Positions 35,060-45,814 of a DNA stretch of 64,000 bases are shown in pieces. The notes under the pieces are model-generated. The model saw nothing but the letters and a program-made list of their open reading frames with translations. It did not search any database and was not told the DNA's origin. The stretch comes from Tetradesmus obliquus (Eukaryota; Chlorophyta; Chlorophyceae; Sphaeropleales; Scenedesmaceae). A program made the position numbers and the translations under genes. The stretch spans positions 4,464,001 through 4,528,000 of the forward strand of contig CP126193.1 of NCBI GenBank assembly GCA_030272155.1, in the 5' to 3' direction. Positions within the stretch are counted from its first letter, which is position 1; each line of letters starts with the position of its first letter.

Positions 35060-36389
35060 ATGGTGCTGGCCAACGCGTCCATGACAAGGCCCATGGTGAG
35101 CACTGAGAAGAAGAAGCGCTGCATCGTGAGGCCCGGCGAAGTGGGAGTGAGGCCGGTGAGAAGATGGATGCATTGGTGTCGAAGTTCGACCATGAAGCCG
35201 TGGCATGGCTTACCGTACAGGCTTCTCAATGCTTTTCTTGTAGTTAGACAGCACGCCGACACCGTAACCACGGTGCAAGTCGTTGCTGAAACAGCAGACA
35301 AGATGCTGCTTCATGGGTCCGCTTGGTCTTCTTCACGGTACTTGACATCCATCGGTGTGTTGCACCGTTTAAACTGCGTTGGCGTCGTTCCCTGAGGTTT
35401 GCAGGTGCAATGCAGGGCATGTAGGCAGGCCTGGCCATGACATGTAGTGCCATCCCAGTCAGCATGCTGCCCTACCTCAGCACTGAAGGCTGTGAAGGCA
35501 CCAAACATGAGTCTGCGCCAGCAGCAGGATGACATGCCATCAGCTCGACACCACCATCACATTCAATCCACCTGTTACATGCTGACACCAAAGTGCTGCT
35601 GCCTCATCTGCTTGGCTCGCCCTGCCTGCAGGCATCCTGCTGGGTTGCTGGAGCATCGCTGCCGCGCACGGTGCGCAACAGGTCCCCGAGGAAGGTGGCC
35701 AGGCCTGTGCGCAGCCCCGGCTCGCCGCACCAAGAGGAGGCCACCAACCCTGTGACGGGCAAGACGGCACTGGGGCCCTGGTGAGCGCGTGCTGCTGCTG
35801 ACATGCAACTATAGCAGAATTTTGGGCTGCCGTCTTGCAGGAGCCAACCCTGGCTTCACGGTGCCATGCTGCATACTCCAGCCTTGACGTCTACATGCGC
35901 ATGGGCTTCACACAAACCTTTGTCTTGCCTGCACCAGCAGCGCGCTTTCTGCAAGCTTTCTGAACCAGTGCTCATCCTGTTCCCCGTGCTGCTTTCCTGC
36001 AGGCTGGGCCCCTTCGGCAGCGCCCCGGACACCTCCGGCCGCCCCGCAGGCGCCAGCGCCACCGAGGGCCTGCTGCCCGCCACCTCGACGTGGACACGCG
36101 CGGCGCCATGCATCTGGGCCTGGACTCGCAGGAGCACGCCAAGCTAGTGCGCGCGCTGCAGCAGGCGCAGGAGGAGGCAGGCATGCTGCACTCCAGCACT
36201 GCGGCGCTGGAGGCTGCCGCTGCCGCGGCTACCGCCCAGATGGCCGCGGAGCTGCTGGCGGTGCGGCGCATGCAGGCGCGGGCCATGCAGGCGCGCATGC
36301 TGGAGGACGCGCCGGCGGCGCAGCGCGCGCCCTCGGCGTGCTCCGTGCGGCGCATGCACCACATCAACCAGCCGCGCCGCATGAACTAG
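35060..36389 (+). CDS. Unrecognised basic protein with C-terminal coiled coil
   Basis: I do not recognise the family. Three segments look coding from very high GC3 and good splice sites. The first is 35060-35155 (MVLANASMTRPMVSTEKKKR...). The second is about 35631-35782, encoding a basic Pro/Arg stretch with RSPRKVARPVRSPGSP and NPVTGKTALGP. The third is 36003-36389. A middle exon near 35470-35570 is possible but weak. The last exon ends in an Ala/Gln/Glu-rich helix (HAKLVRALQQAQEEAGML) of coiled-coil character and a basic tail. Within it the GC3-rich frame changes: GPFGSAPDTSGRPAG is in one frame and LDVDTRGAMHLGLD in another, near 36080-36090. That suggests a one-base indel in the assembly, a real frameshift or a missed intron. 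The basic-then-coiled layout would suit a cytoskeletal or flagellar protein, but that is speculation. Confidence 0.42.
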
Positions 36390-37515
36390 GGCGTGCATGC
36401 AAAGGGCGGCATGATGGGTTAATTTCTTGGCGTGTGTTTGGTGTAGGTGGCTAGAGTCGGCAGCCAGGCAGTGCTGATTGCAGCTCTTGGTTCGTCTGCA
36501 TGCAGCGCTGGTATGGGGGACCAAGGGGTTGCTGGGCACTCAGCGGGTTGCACACTGGGCTTGAGCGCGGTGGGCAGGGTCGCCATGCAGGCTGTGTCGC
36601 CTGCATGTATGGCGGCATGGCTTTGCAGCAAGGGCCAGAGCTGCTCGATGTGTGTTCTGCGTGGGGGTGTTTTGAGTTTTGTCGGCTTCTGTGAGTCCCG
36701 CAAAAGGCTGCTGCACACTGGAAAGGTTGCAAAAGTCAATGTACAAGGTTTTTGTACAACAAAAAAACATACAGTAGGTTGCTGCTACTCGTGCAACTGC
36801 TCCTTGATGCACCCATTTTCTACCAGGGGCATCATTGTAGTTTGTGCTTTCCATGTTGCGTGCTACTGCTTTCCAGGCTTTGCATATTCTTGTCAGCAGC
36901 GCCGGAAGTGCCAAGCATATGGCCCAGAGCATTGCAATATGAGTTTTACTGTGCTGCAAACCACCTGGGCCCTCTGCCAGGGTAGTTGTGCTTGTGCTGA
37001 TTGTACCCTACACCACCTGATGTTGCTGGCCTGTTCAGCTAGTAGTGTCTGTAACAGCTGTTCACCAGCTGCTATGCTGCGAATACGAGTATCGGCAACT
37101 CATGGCATATCATGCGACCAGTGGTTGCAAAGTATTTGCAGCTGTCCTTTTGGTTGGCTGTTGAAGTTGTTCTGCAGCGGAGATGTTCACTTTCATGTAC
37201 CCAAGCTGAGGTGCGGCCAATTGCAGATTCATCTGTGTTGCCGTCACCACCAGCTGTGTAAAGACTTGCAGGTGACACACTCGGCAGCAGAGATGTCTGA
37301 GCTGTTGAGACTGCAGTGCAACATATGAAAGAGCTTACACACAGCTTCAAGCTGATTGTAAAAGGCAACGCCAACAGCATCTGCTTCAACCAGCGTGACC
37401 TCGCAACACACAACATCAATGAAACAAATGGTTGCGCATGTGCTGCCTGCAACGCTTTACACTGCAGGTTTGACATACGTGCCCCAGGTGTCAAACAATT
37501 GCCGACACTGTAGGA
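36390..37515. other. Gene-free stretch
   Basis: Convergent 3' flanks. A 293-codon open frame beginning with GTG at 36447 has no ATG-led start, Cys/Leu-biased composition and no recognisable motif, so it is not called as a gene. Confidence 0.4.
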
Positions 37516-38663
37516 CTACATAGCTGCTTGACATAGCCCGTTCAAACCATTACACAGCCGGCTGTCACCAGCATATGCTGCAAGCCTGCCATGCGTCGTT
37601 GCCTGATGTTGGTATATGCTGCACGCATGAGCGATGAAAAACGACGCCGCACAGCCAATCTGCTGCGGCACCATCATGTGCGCATGCACGAGCATGCCAG
37701 CAACGCCATAGCACAATGCGATGGCGGCAATCATAGACATGATGCCCGCTCCAAATCCTGGCAAGCTGCACCTGCAAGCTGCACCTGCAACGACCAGCAG
37801 CTATCTTGGTGTCCTGCATGAAAGCAAGCAAATGACTACGCCAACAGCTTGCCAGTTGACTGCTCTCAGCATCGCGCAGGCACCCTGCAGTTGCAAGCCT
37901 GCTTCCTCCATCAGCTTCCTCTTCTTGGCTGGCTGCCTCCTCTTGGCTGGCAGCCTTCATGCGTAGCCTCCACCTGTGCGCCACCTGTTCACTCCTTTGA
38001 CGGCAACGCCCATAAGCATGAGGTGTTTGCTTATCAGATCATCGGCTGCCTGATAGTGCCTGCAGGGTTCAGCAGATCTGCTTGGCTGGCTTGCTGCACG
38101 CTGTCACGCTCAACAGCGGCGCGCCCTGCAAGAAGCCCTGTGAAAGCCCTGCAGCGGCGAAGCGACCTGGTAGTTCTGCGAGGTGGTTAGTGCTGCAGCC
38201 CTGCGCTCTGACAGCTCCTGCAAGAACACAGCGGCATGGCAAGAAAACCCTGCATATGGCGAAAGGTGCATGGTGCTGATGCGCAGCAACAGCCAGCTGG
38301 GGCGACCTGTGACCTGCAAGATGCAAACGACCGCGGCGACAGAGCCGGCTGCGTGCCTGCGTGCCCTGTAACCTGTGTGCAACATGCATGCCTGGCACCT
38401 GCAAGGAAGCCCTGCAAAGAAACACTGACGGCGTTGAAGCGCCTGCAACATCCCGCTGCGCCACATCCCTGCAACCCTGCTGCTGCCCTGCAACCCTGCT
38501 GCTGCACAAGACACACCACCAGCACACAAGCGGCCGCGGTCAGTGCTTGCTCAAAACCAACGCGCTTGTAGAGCCAACACCGCCACTGCAACCTGGCATA
38601 GTACACATTGCTAAACACAACAGGCTTGCCACCTGAAGCAGGGGTCATGCTGCACATGCGCAT
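37516..38663 (-). CDS. Poorly resolved multi-exon membrane protein
   Basis: I do not recognise this gene, and the exon joins are not fully solved. Likely coding pieces on the minus strand, in order, are as follows. From the ATG at 38663, GGKPVVFSNVYYARLQWRCW. Near 38320-38260, VTGRPSWLLLRISTMHLSPY. Near 38220-38170, ELSERRAAALTTSQNYQ. Near 38062-37990, HYQAADDLISKHLMLMGVAV. Then a Glu/Ala-rich stretch near 37970-37900. The last exon encodes a membrane helix (GIMSMIAAIALCYGVAGMLV) and ends at 37516. The phases between the second, third and fourth pieces do not fit simple splice sites, so an exon is missing or mis-edged. The start lies about 75 bp from the U2AF35 stop. An organelle or ER membrane protein is a guess. 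Confidence 0.32.
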
Positions 38664-38736
38664 GCTGCACGCCGCCCGCACTGCTGTACTCACCAGTGAC
38701 GCCAAGCAGCGTGCAGCACCCGCCACGTCTCAAATA

Positions 38737-40464
38737 CTACTGTGGGGGAGGGTAGGGGTACGAGGGAGGTGGCGCATAGCCACCATACCCCTGTCCACCC
38801 TGGTTGTATGCTGCAGGAGGAGGGTAGCCACCGCCACCACCACCACCATAATCGCCGCCGCTGCCACCACCGCGGTCTTTGTTCCAAGATGCGATGCGTG
38901 CGCGCCGCTCTGCAGAGGCGTCCCTGCCGCCGCCGCCGCCATAGCTGCCGCCGCCGCGCCTGTCAGGACTCCTGCCGCGCCTGTCACCGCCGCCGCCGCC
39001 GTAGCCCCTGCGGTCGCCACCGCCGCCATAGCCGCCGCGCCTGTCAAAGTCCCTGCCGCCGCCGCGGCGCTCCGGGCTGCGCCTGCGCGCCTCCCTGGGG
39101 CTGGGGCTGCGGCGCTTGTAGCGGCCAAACAGCACCTTGCGCAGCTCCCTGCGGCAGAGCGGCAGAGCAGAATAGACCATGCGCAGGGCAAAGGCAGGGG
39201 CGGCAGCGCGTAAGCAGTGGTGAAAGCACAAGCAACCCGAGCAAGCGCATGTTACTGCGGCGGCGACCACCAGTTATGCCCATGCTCGCTGATGCTGTAG
39301 CTGCAAGGTATACTGTACAACTGCTTGTGAGCATATCTTAGTTCAGCAGTGCTTCCGCAGCCCCAACAATTAGTGGTTTCAGACTCACGCCCAGCAAGCA
39401 GATACTCTGCACACCCACACGCCCAGTGGTCCAAGCAGCGTGCACACACCTGCTGATGGGCTTGATGTGCATGAAGTTGCAGTAGCCGCCCCTGTTGCAG
39501 GTGTTCTCCTCGTACTGCCTGCAGGTGGACTCCCGAAAGTCTGTCACAGGCGAGAACTCGGCATTCACCGGCCGGCCTGCATAGTAGCGGCCCTGCAGCG
39601 CCTGCAGCGCGCGCGCTGCGCCCTCTTCCTCCCTGAACTTCACATACACGTTTCCCACCATGTGGTCTGCCAAGTTGTCGCACACGTTGAGGTTCTCGAT
39701 CTCTCCGTACTGCGTGAGCTCCTCAAACACGTCCTCATAGAAGTCCTGCAAGCCAGCGCATGAATCACAGCAGCGAATGAGCATGCGTGTGTGTCTGACG
39801 GTGAGAACACACTGCTGCCGAGCATGGTACAAACACATGCTTCAATGATCTGCATGCATATGACCTCAAGCAGGACACGATTTGCTTGATGAGAAGTTGC
39901 CGTGATGTGGGAGCATGGCAAGACAGCAGCATGCATGGAGCATGCAGTGGTATACATGAGTGGCCCGCTGAGTCGACAACTGACGTTGCAGCATGCAGGC
40001 GTGGCACATGCGCAAGCAGCATAAACTGCTGCGTCCCTCATGCTGCATGCTATGGATGTCCATGTGGGCTGCTCATGGGTGCCACTCCATCATGCTGCTC
40101 TGCTGCTTGCTGCTGCACACCTCGTAGTGCTCCATCACTTCCTCTGGTGCCACCTGCACAGGCAGGCCATCCGGTCCTAGGGGTGCATTCAGCACTGGGT
40201 TGAGGTACATGTTGGGCATCAGAATGGTCTGACTGATGGTGGGCTTGTTGTGCAAGCGAGAGCAGCGGTCGCCATGGCGGCAAGTCCTGCAGGAGCAGCA
40301 AGGAGCAGCAGCATGCCCAAACGAACGTGAGGGCCCGCTGCGGGAGTATCGCAGCTGCTGCGCATGCGCGACATGACCATGATCGTTTACCCGATCTTGA
40401 AGTAAAACGGGCAATTGACGCGGTCCTTCTCTGTACCGAAGATGGAGGCCAAGTGCTCCGCCAT
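38737..40464 (-). CDS. U2AF35: U2AF35, small subunit of the U2 snRNP auxiliary factor
   Basis: Splicing factor that recognises the 3' splice-site AG as a heterodimer with U2AF65. Four exons join in phase: 40464-40391, 40286-40121, 39745-39450 and 39148-38737, giving 315 residues. Domain order is standard. The first CCCH finger ([20 protein letters not shown]) is split by intron 1. The UHM/RRM runs from [20 protein letters not shown] to [10 protein letters not shown]. The second CCCH finger contains [19 protein letters not shown]. The C-terminus has a brief RS segment ([17 protein letters not shown]), then about 90 residues of Gly/Arg/Tyr-rich repeats ending in a Pro/Tyr-rich tail, so it is RGG-like rather than a long RS domain. 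It is divergent to DGAT2. The window's uniform GCAG acceptors are what this protein would read. Confidence 0.97.
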
Positions 40465-40962
40465 GGCTATGAACGCCCGCGGGCGACTGAAGCCTTGTGA
40501 AACTTGTGATCAATGGGTCTAAATGCTGGATCAGCAGAAGTCAAAGCCGACTAGAACACAGCGTGCAAATGAGCGCCCTTACTGCAGGCACTGATTGATG
40601 GCTCGAACGCGCTTCTCACGCCTTTTAAGTACTCCAACACAACAGCCACGACGCTTGCAGCCGTTCCTGTGGTATGTGCGAGCGTGCGCTTGGCTGATGA
40701 CATTTGCAAGCCCTGAACACTGCTTGCTCTTGCTTGCTGTGTATGTATCGCCTTCACCGACCCTCTGTTCAATAGCCAGGTCCCTTGAATGTTCTGGTTG
40801 CTTCTTTCACTCCCCTCAGAGCCATGAAGTGATCTGCTGCTGGCACTGTGAGCTCATGTCCTGCACTGTTAACCGCCACTACCTGCCCATGGCCATTCAG
40901 CACATAGCCACCAGCATCCACTGACACAGCTAATCAGCTGTCCTAGCACTGTTGACAGCCAG
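40465..40962. promoter_or_regulatory. Shared divergent promoter region
   Basis: 498 bp between the U2AF35 and DGAT2 start codons hold both promoters. No clear motif or repeat stands out. Confidence 0.45.
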
Positions 40963-43900
40963 ATGGCCAAAGACAGCAGCAAAACACCGCCAGCTGCCGG
41001 CAAGACGTCCGGCAATGGCAGTAGCACACAAGGACCCACATGCCTGCAGAAGTTGAGCGTTGCCACCTACATTTACTTCATCCCATTCTTCATCGTCTGC
41101 AATCTGCTGTGCCTCACCAACAAGTACACGGCCCTGCTGTGGTTCCTGTGAGTGCACAGCCACTGCTGACGGCGGCAGCAGGAGCGCAGGTTGTAGCGAG
41201 TGCACTACATTCACTGCACAGAGCGTGCATGCAGCCTGCCAGTGGGTTTGGCCCCGCCAAGACGCATCGTTACTTCTGCCATGTTGATGTATGTGACATG
41301 CGGCCTGTCACCAGCACTTAACAGCAGATGAGCATGTCGTGTCTCTCCAGTGTCTTTCTAGCAACAACCTTGGTAGCTGACTAGATCATGCATTGCTGCC
41401 AGGTACACCCTCTACATCAATGTGGGCCCCGGCAGATGGGCAGCAAAGAACGCGTCATGGCCAAAGCTGGGCAGGAAGTGAGCAACGTGTGCTTTGCAGC
41501 TGCTGAAGCAGACGCAGCAGCAGCAGCAGCGCAAGCACCTGCAGATGCAAAAAGCAGCAGCAGGCAGAGCAGGCTGCTTGCAAGTGCACTTCAAGACTGC
41601 GGTTGCAATACAGCAGGCAGTAGCAGAATTTGCCCAAGCGCTATAGACGAGAGATGCAGCCGCCAGCAGCTGAAGATCTTATAATGCCATTCCAGGTGTT
41701 GCGGGCAGTTGCCGCAAGTCACGATCACCTGGTCAACATGCAGCTGGCGTGCCGCTCATTGACGCCGGGACGGGCATGCCAAGCAACTGCCTGCCTGAAG
41801 TCGAGAATTCCTGCAACTTCCGATCGCTAGCTGCTAGTTGTGGCACTGACTGGTGCTCTGGTGTTGCATTGCAGGCTGGGCTGGTGGAGGCACTGTGCGG
41901 ACTACTTCCCCACGCAGCTTATAAGGACTGCCGACCTGGACCCAGACCAGCGCTACATCTTTGTGGTGGCACCACACGGTGTGGTCACCATGTTCTGCTG
42001 GTGCGTGGAGCAGCCGAACAGCTAGCTGGCTGAGATATGTGGGGGTGACGTTGCAGGCACGTTTGCTGCAGCCGCATGACTGCCAGCTGCAGATGTGTAG
42101 CGTCTGCTGCTGCTGCCGCAGCAGCAGGTGACCTGTCAAGGAACAGCTTGCAGGACAGCTGCTTGTGCTGCATGTGCTGCGTACGTGTGCTGATGCTGTG
42201 TGAACAGCTGAGCTGAGTTGTTGCCATTTGGTTGCTGTGCTGCTGCAGGCCGTGCTTTGACACTGATGCCACGGACTTCTCCAAGAAGTTCCCAGGTGAG
42301 CATGGCTGCATGCAGAGCTTATTGCTGGCCGCACCGCGGTACCAGCAAGTTACATTCTTTGCAGGAGAGGAAGTGGAAGCCACTGGTGCTGCTGCCTGCC
42401 AGAATCCTGTCTGGTATGCAGCGTCACCAAGGGGCACTGTTGGCGTGTTCGATCAATTGATCACACACAACACAACACTCGAGCTTGCCTTATCTTACCT
42501 TACCCTGTCTTCGTCTTACAGGCATCGACATCCACCCCATGACGCTGGAGATCAACTTCCGGGTGCCCTTCATGCGCGAGTTCCTGCTGCTGCACGGCGT
42601 GGTGGACGCCTCCAAGGCAGCCTGCCTCATGACGCTAGGCAAGGGCAGCGGCCAGGCCATACTGCTGGCTGTGGGGGGTGCGCAGGAGTCGCTGCTGGCG
42701 CGGCCAGGCACATACGACATCGTAAGTAACAGTGAGCAAAGAGATGCGGGGAGCTGGTTGCACCTGAGCACGAGCAGCAGCATGGTTTGATGAGGCGGCG
42801 GAAAGCGGGATCATCAGCGGTTGTGTGTGGGTCCACTGCATCCAGTTCTGTGGTTACTCTTTAAGTGCGTATGCAGGTCAACAGGCCGGCAATACTAGCT
42901 GGCAGGATTGTAATTGTGTCGACCGTGTCAGCCGTCAACGGCCCTGTCTTGTGTGTACCACGGCATCCCTATTATGCACCCACGGACCCAAACTGAGCTG
43001 CTTTGCTCGTCACACAGTTGACCACCATTGACACTGTTTCTCCATGCTCTGCAGATCCTGGCCAAGCGCAAGGGCTTTGTGAAGGTTGCGCTGCAGACAG
43101 GAGCGAAGCTGGTGCGCGGCAGCAACTATTGTGTCAGCCGCCAACACACATGCAGCACGCTGACAGTGGCCTGGGCTCAAGGGCAAAGCACAGCCAGTGG
43201 GTGAATGACCAACGCTTGCAGCTGCTGTGCATTCACTTGTGTCGTGCACTCCCACTCAAGAACGCGTGGAGCAGGCTGCCTTATTGCCTCAGGTGTGCTT
43301 CATGCACCCAAGCACACAGGCGTGTCGAGCCGTGCTCTGCTGCAGCTGACGCGGCCAGTTGCCTGCTTCTATGCTGCTCATGCTTGCCATGCAGGTGCCT
43401 GTGATTGGCTTTGGCGAGAACGAGCTGTATCACATGCGGGAGGTGAAGCCAGGCAGCATGCGTGACAAGCTGCAGCGCTTCCTCAAGGCAGCCTTTGGCT
43501 TCACACTGCCGAATGCAATTGGCCAGGGGCTGCTCTGGGGTGAGTGCGCTGGTCTGAGGAGATGAGCAGTGCTTGTATGTAGTTGTACATGTAGATGATA
43601 GATGATAGATGATGTGGGGTGGTGGCAGACAGTCGAGGGTAGAGCTTCAGCTGGCGCTGAGGCATCAGGTGTGACGTACAGCAAGCAGCATGGCTGAACA
43701 TGTGGCAGGCTGCAACCCCGAGTGTTCGGCAATCAGGCGTCGCCACCAACGCTTTACCTGCTCAAGCTTCTATGCTCTGGCTTGCAGCAATTGTCATCCA
43801 ACTGTCTGTCAGGTGCAAGCACTGCAACGGAGGTCCAGCTGCCCGAACCACAAGCTGCTGCAGCCACTGCTGCACCAACTGCCCCAACAACACCTGCCGC

Positions 43901-44146
43901 TGCCGCCGCTGCTGCTGCCTTGCAGGCTCTGGCCTGATGCCCTTCAACCGGCCCCTGCACACTGTGGTGGGTGCCCCTGTGGAGTTTGACCCCTCAGCAG
44001 CCCTCAAGGACAACCCAGAGGCAGGGCTGGACGCGCTGGTTGATGCATACCACGCGCAGTACGTGGCAGCGCTGAAGCAGCTGTGGAATGACCACAAGGA
44101 CAAGTACGACAGCGGGCGGCGCAAGAGCCTGGACATTGTGGAGTGA
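40963..44146 (+). CDS. DGAT2: Type-2 diacylglycerol acyltransferase (DGAT2/DGTT)
   Basis: ER acyltransferase making the final, committed step of triacylglycerol synthesis: diacylglycerol plus acyl-CoA. Eight exons join in phase: 40963-41147, 41403-41477, 41875-42000, 42249-42295, 42522-42721, 43055-43111, 43395-43539 and 43926-44146, giving 351 residues, typical of the family. N-terminal hydrophobic segment TYIYFIPFFIVCNLLCL; YFP at 97-99; PHG at 120-122 (APHG, where HPHG or EPHG is common); FPGIDIHPMTLEINFRVPF; and RKGFVKVALQTGAKL running into VPVIGFGENELY across an intron. Algae usually carry several DGTT paralogues; which one this is cannot be told. Exons 4 and 6 are only 47 and 57 nt. No disruption is seen. 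Confidence 0.95.
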
Positions 44147-45209
44147 GCCGGCCAGGGCTGGTTGTAGCCGAGAGTTGCAATTGATGCTGAAAACAGGCAT
44201 GCAGAGTTTGCGGCGGGAGTAGAGCAGCTCTATGTGGCGCGCGTGCAGGTTAATTATGAGAAGTAGGATTGATGCTGCGGAAGGGGTGGCAGATCTGCGA
44301 GCGCTGGATCTGTCATGTTTGCATAACAGGTTTCGCCACTGGCTGCTGCTATCTGTGGCTGGTCAGCAGTGTGCCTTGTCGAGCTGTGGGCGCGGGCCGT
44401 TATAGTCGGGTCATGCGTATGGTGGTTGGGATCTGTGGCAAGTTGAATATGTTCCATAGGCCAGCACATGCTGTCATTGGTTTGTTCTCGTCTGGTTGTG
44501 TAGCTGTGGAGGCGTGCATCAGCTGCCAGGGTAGTCAACGCAGCTGCCAGCTGTCGCGGCGACAGTGCTGGTCAGGGCATGCCTAGTCTTGGTGTTTCTG
44601 CGCAGTGACGTGTACTGCCTTATGCTGTCATGACAGCAGCCTGCAGCTGAGCACGCCGTTGGTCAACAATGTGCGTTGCCCTTTGCTGTGAAAACCGCAA
44701 CGCACGTCATTCGCAGCATGCACATGCCACCTGTTACAGCCAGGACCGCTTGCCAGTGGGTGGGAGCTCGAGCTCGGCTTGATCCCGTTCATGGCGTGGC
44801 GCCAGCAGTTGCTTCCTTGCAACAGATGCACGACACTGCAGCTGCAGCGCAGCTGTCATGAAGGCTCTGCACACGGCAGGGACGCCTTCTGACTGCATTC
44901 AAAGGAGTGCCGCAACAATTGCCATTGGTTAACACAATATTGTGTTCATGCACATACACATTGGCAGCACCACTGGCAGACGGTGACCTGTTGGCATCTG
45001 CCAGCAGATGTAGCACTGCACAAAGGTGGTTTGTGGCAGACGGTGACCTTTTGGCATCTGCCACCTTTGCAGCAGACGCAGGCAACTTCCTAGCTTCAAC
45101 TCAACTTCATAACGCAGCATCCTACGTCTGCCCCTCAGCCGCCAGCCACGTGGCTGATGATGGTGCATGATGGTGCACCATCATGCGGCATGTCACCAAG
45201 TGCGTCAGA
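44147..45209. other. Convergent intergenic region
   Basis: 3' flanks of DGAT2 and the large minus-strand gene. It contains the nested inverted-repeat element at 44974-45069, listed separately. No gene was recognised. Confidence 0.45.
44974..45069. repeat. Nested direct and inverted repeat
   Basis: A 30-bp unit with TGGCAGA/TCTGCCA arms occurs at 44974-45003 and again at 45034-45063, one mismatch apart. The second copy is enclosed by CAAAGGTGG (45021-45029) and CCACCTTTG (45061-45069), so the whole can fold into a long hairpin. It could be a small MITE-like remnant. Confidence 0.65.
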
Positions 45210-45739
45210 TCACACACCCAGCATCCCCAGCAGTACGTCCACTGCGCCAGCCACCTGCTCGACCCGTCCCCGCTTCACCCACAGCCGCAGCACGTCATGC
45301 TGTGCGCCAAACACCGCCTGCTGCTCCTCTGAGAGCTGCAGCTGTCCTGCAGACAGGCGCCTTAGCGCGGCCTGCAGCCGCTCCACCAGCTCAACAGGCG
45401 CTGCATCAACATCCAGCAGCTGCACCAGCTGCTGCAGCGCAGCTGGTACGCTGCCTCTGAAGGGAGCCAGGCTGAAGCCCTGCAACAAGTCTGGGCTGGC
45501 TGCTGCTGCTGCTGCTGGCGCTGGCGCTGGTGCTGGTGCTGGTGCTGGTGCTGGTGCTGCTGGTGTTGGTGCTGCTGGTGCTGGCGTGTCTGGCAGCAGC
45601 CCAGCATCAACTGTTGACATGAGTGTCTGGCCAGACTCTGTGTAGCGTCTTGCCAACTGTGCTGCTGCATTTGCCAGCCGTGTTGCTGCTGCTGCAGCTG
45701 CAGCTGTTGGTGCTGTGCGTGTTGACTGACGTGGGTTGT

Positions 45740-45814
<75 letters not shown>

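Noticed and set aside
36447-37328. 293-codon open frame on the plus strand
   Set aside because: It begins at GTG, has a Cys/Leu-heavy composition typical of non-coding reading of this DNA, no motif, and GC3 below that of confident exons. Probably 3' flank.
37516-38663. Assignment of the membrane-protein pieces to a named family
   Set aside because: Several segments look coding, but exon phases could not be reconciled and no motif was decisive, so no family name is given.
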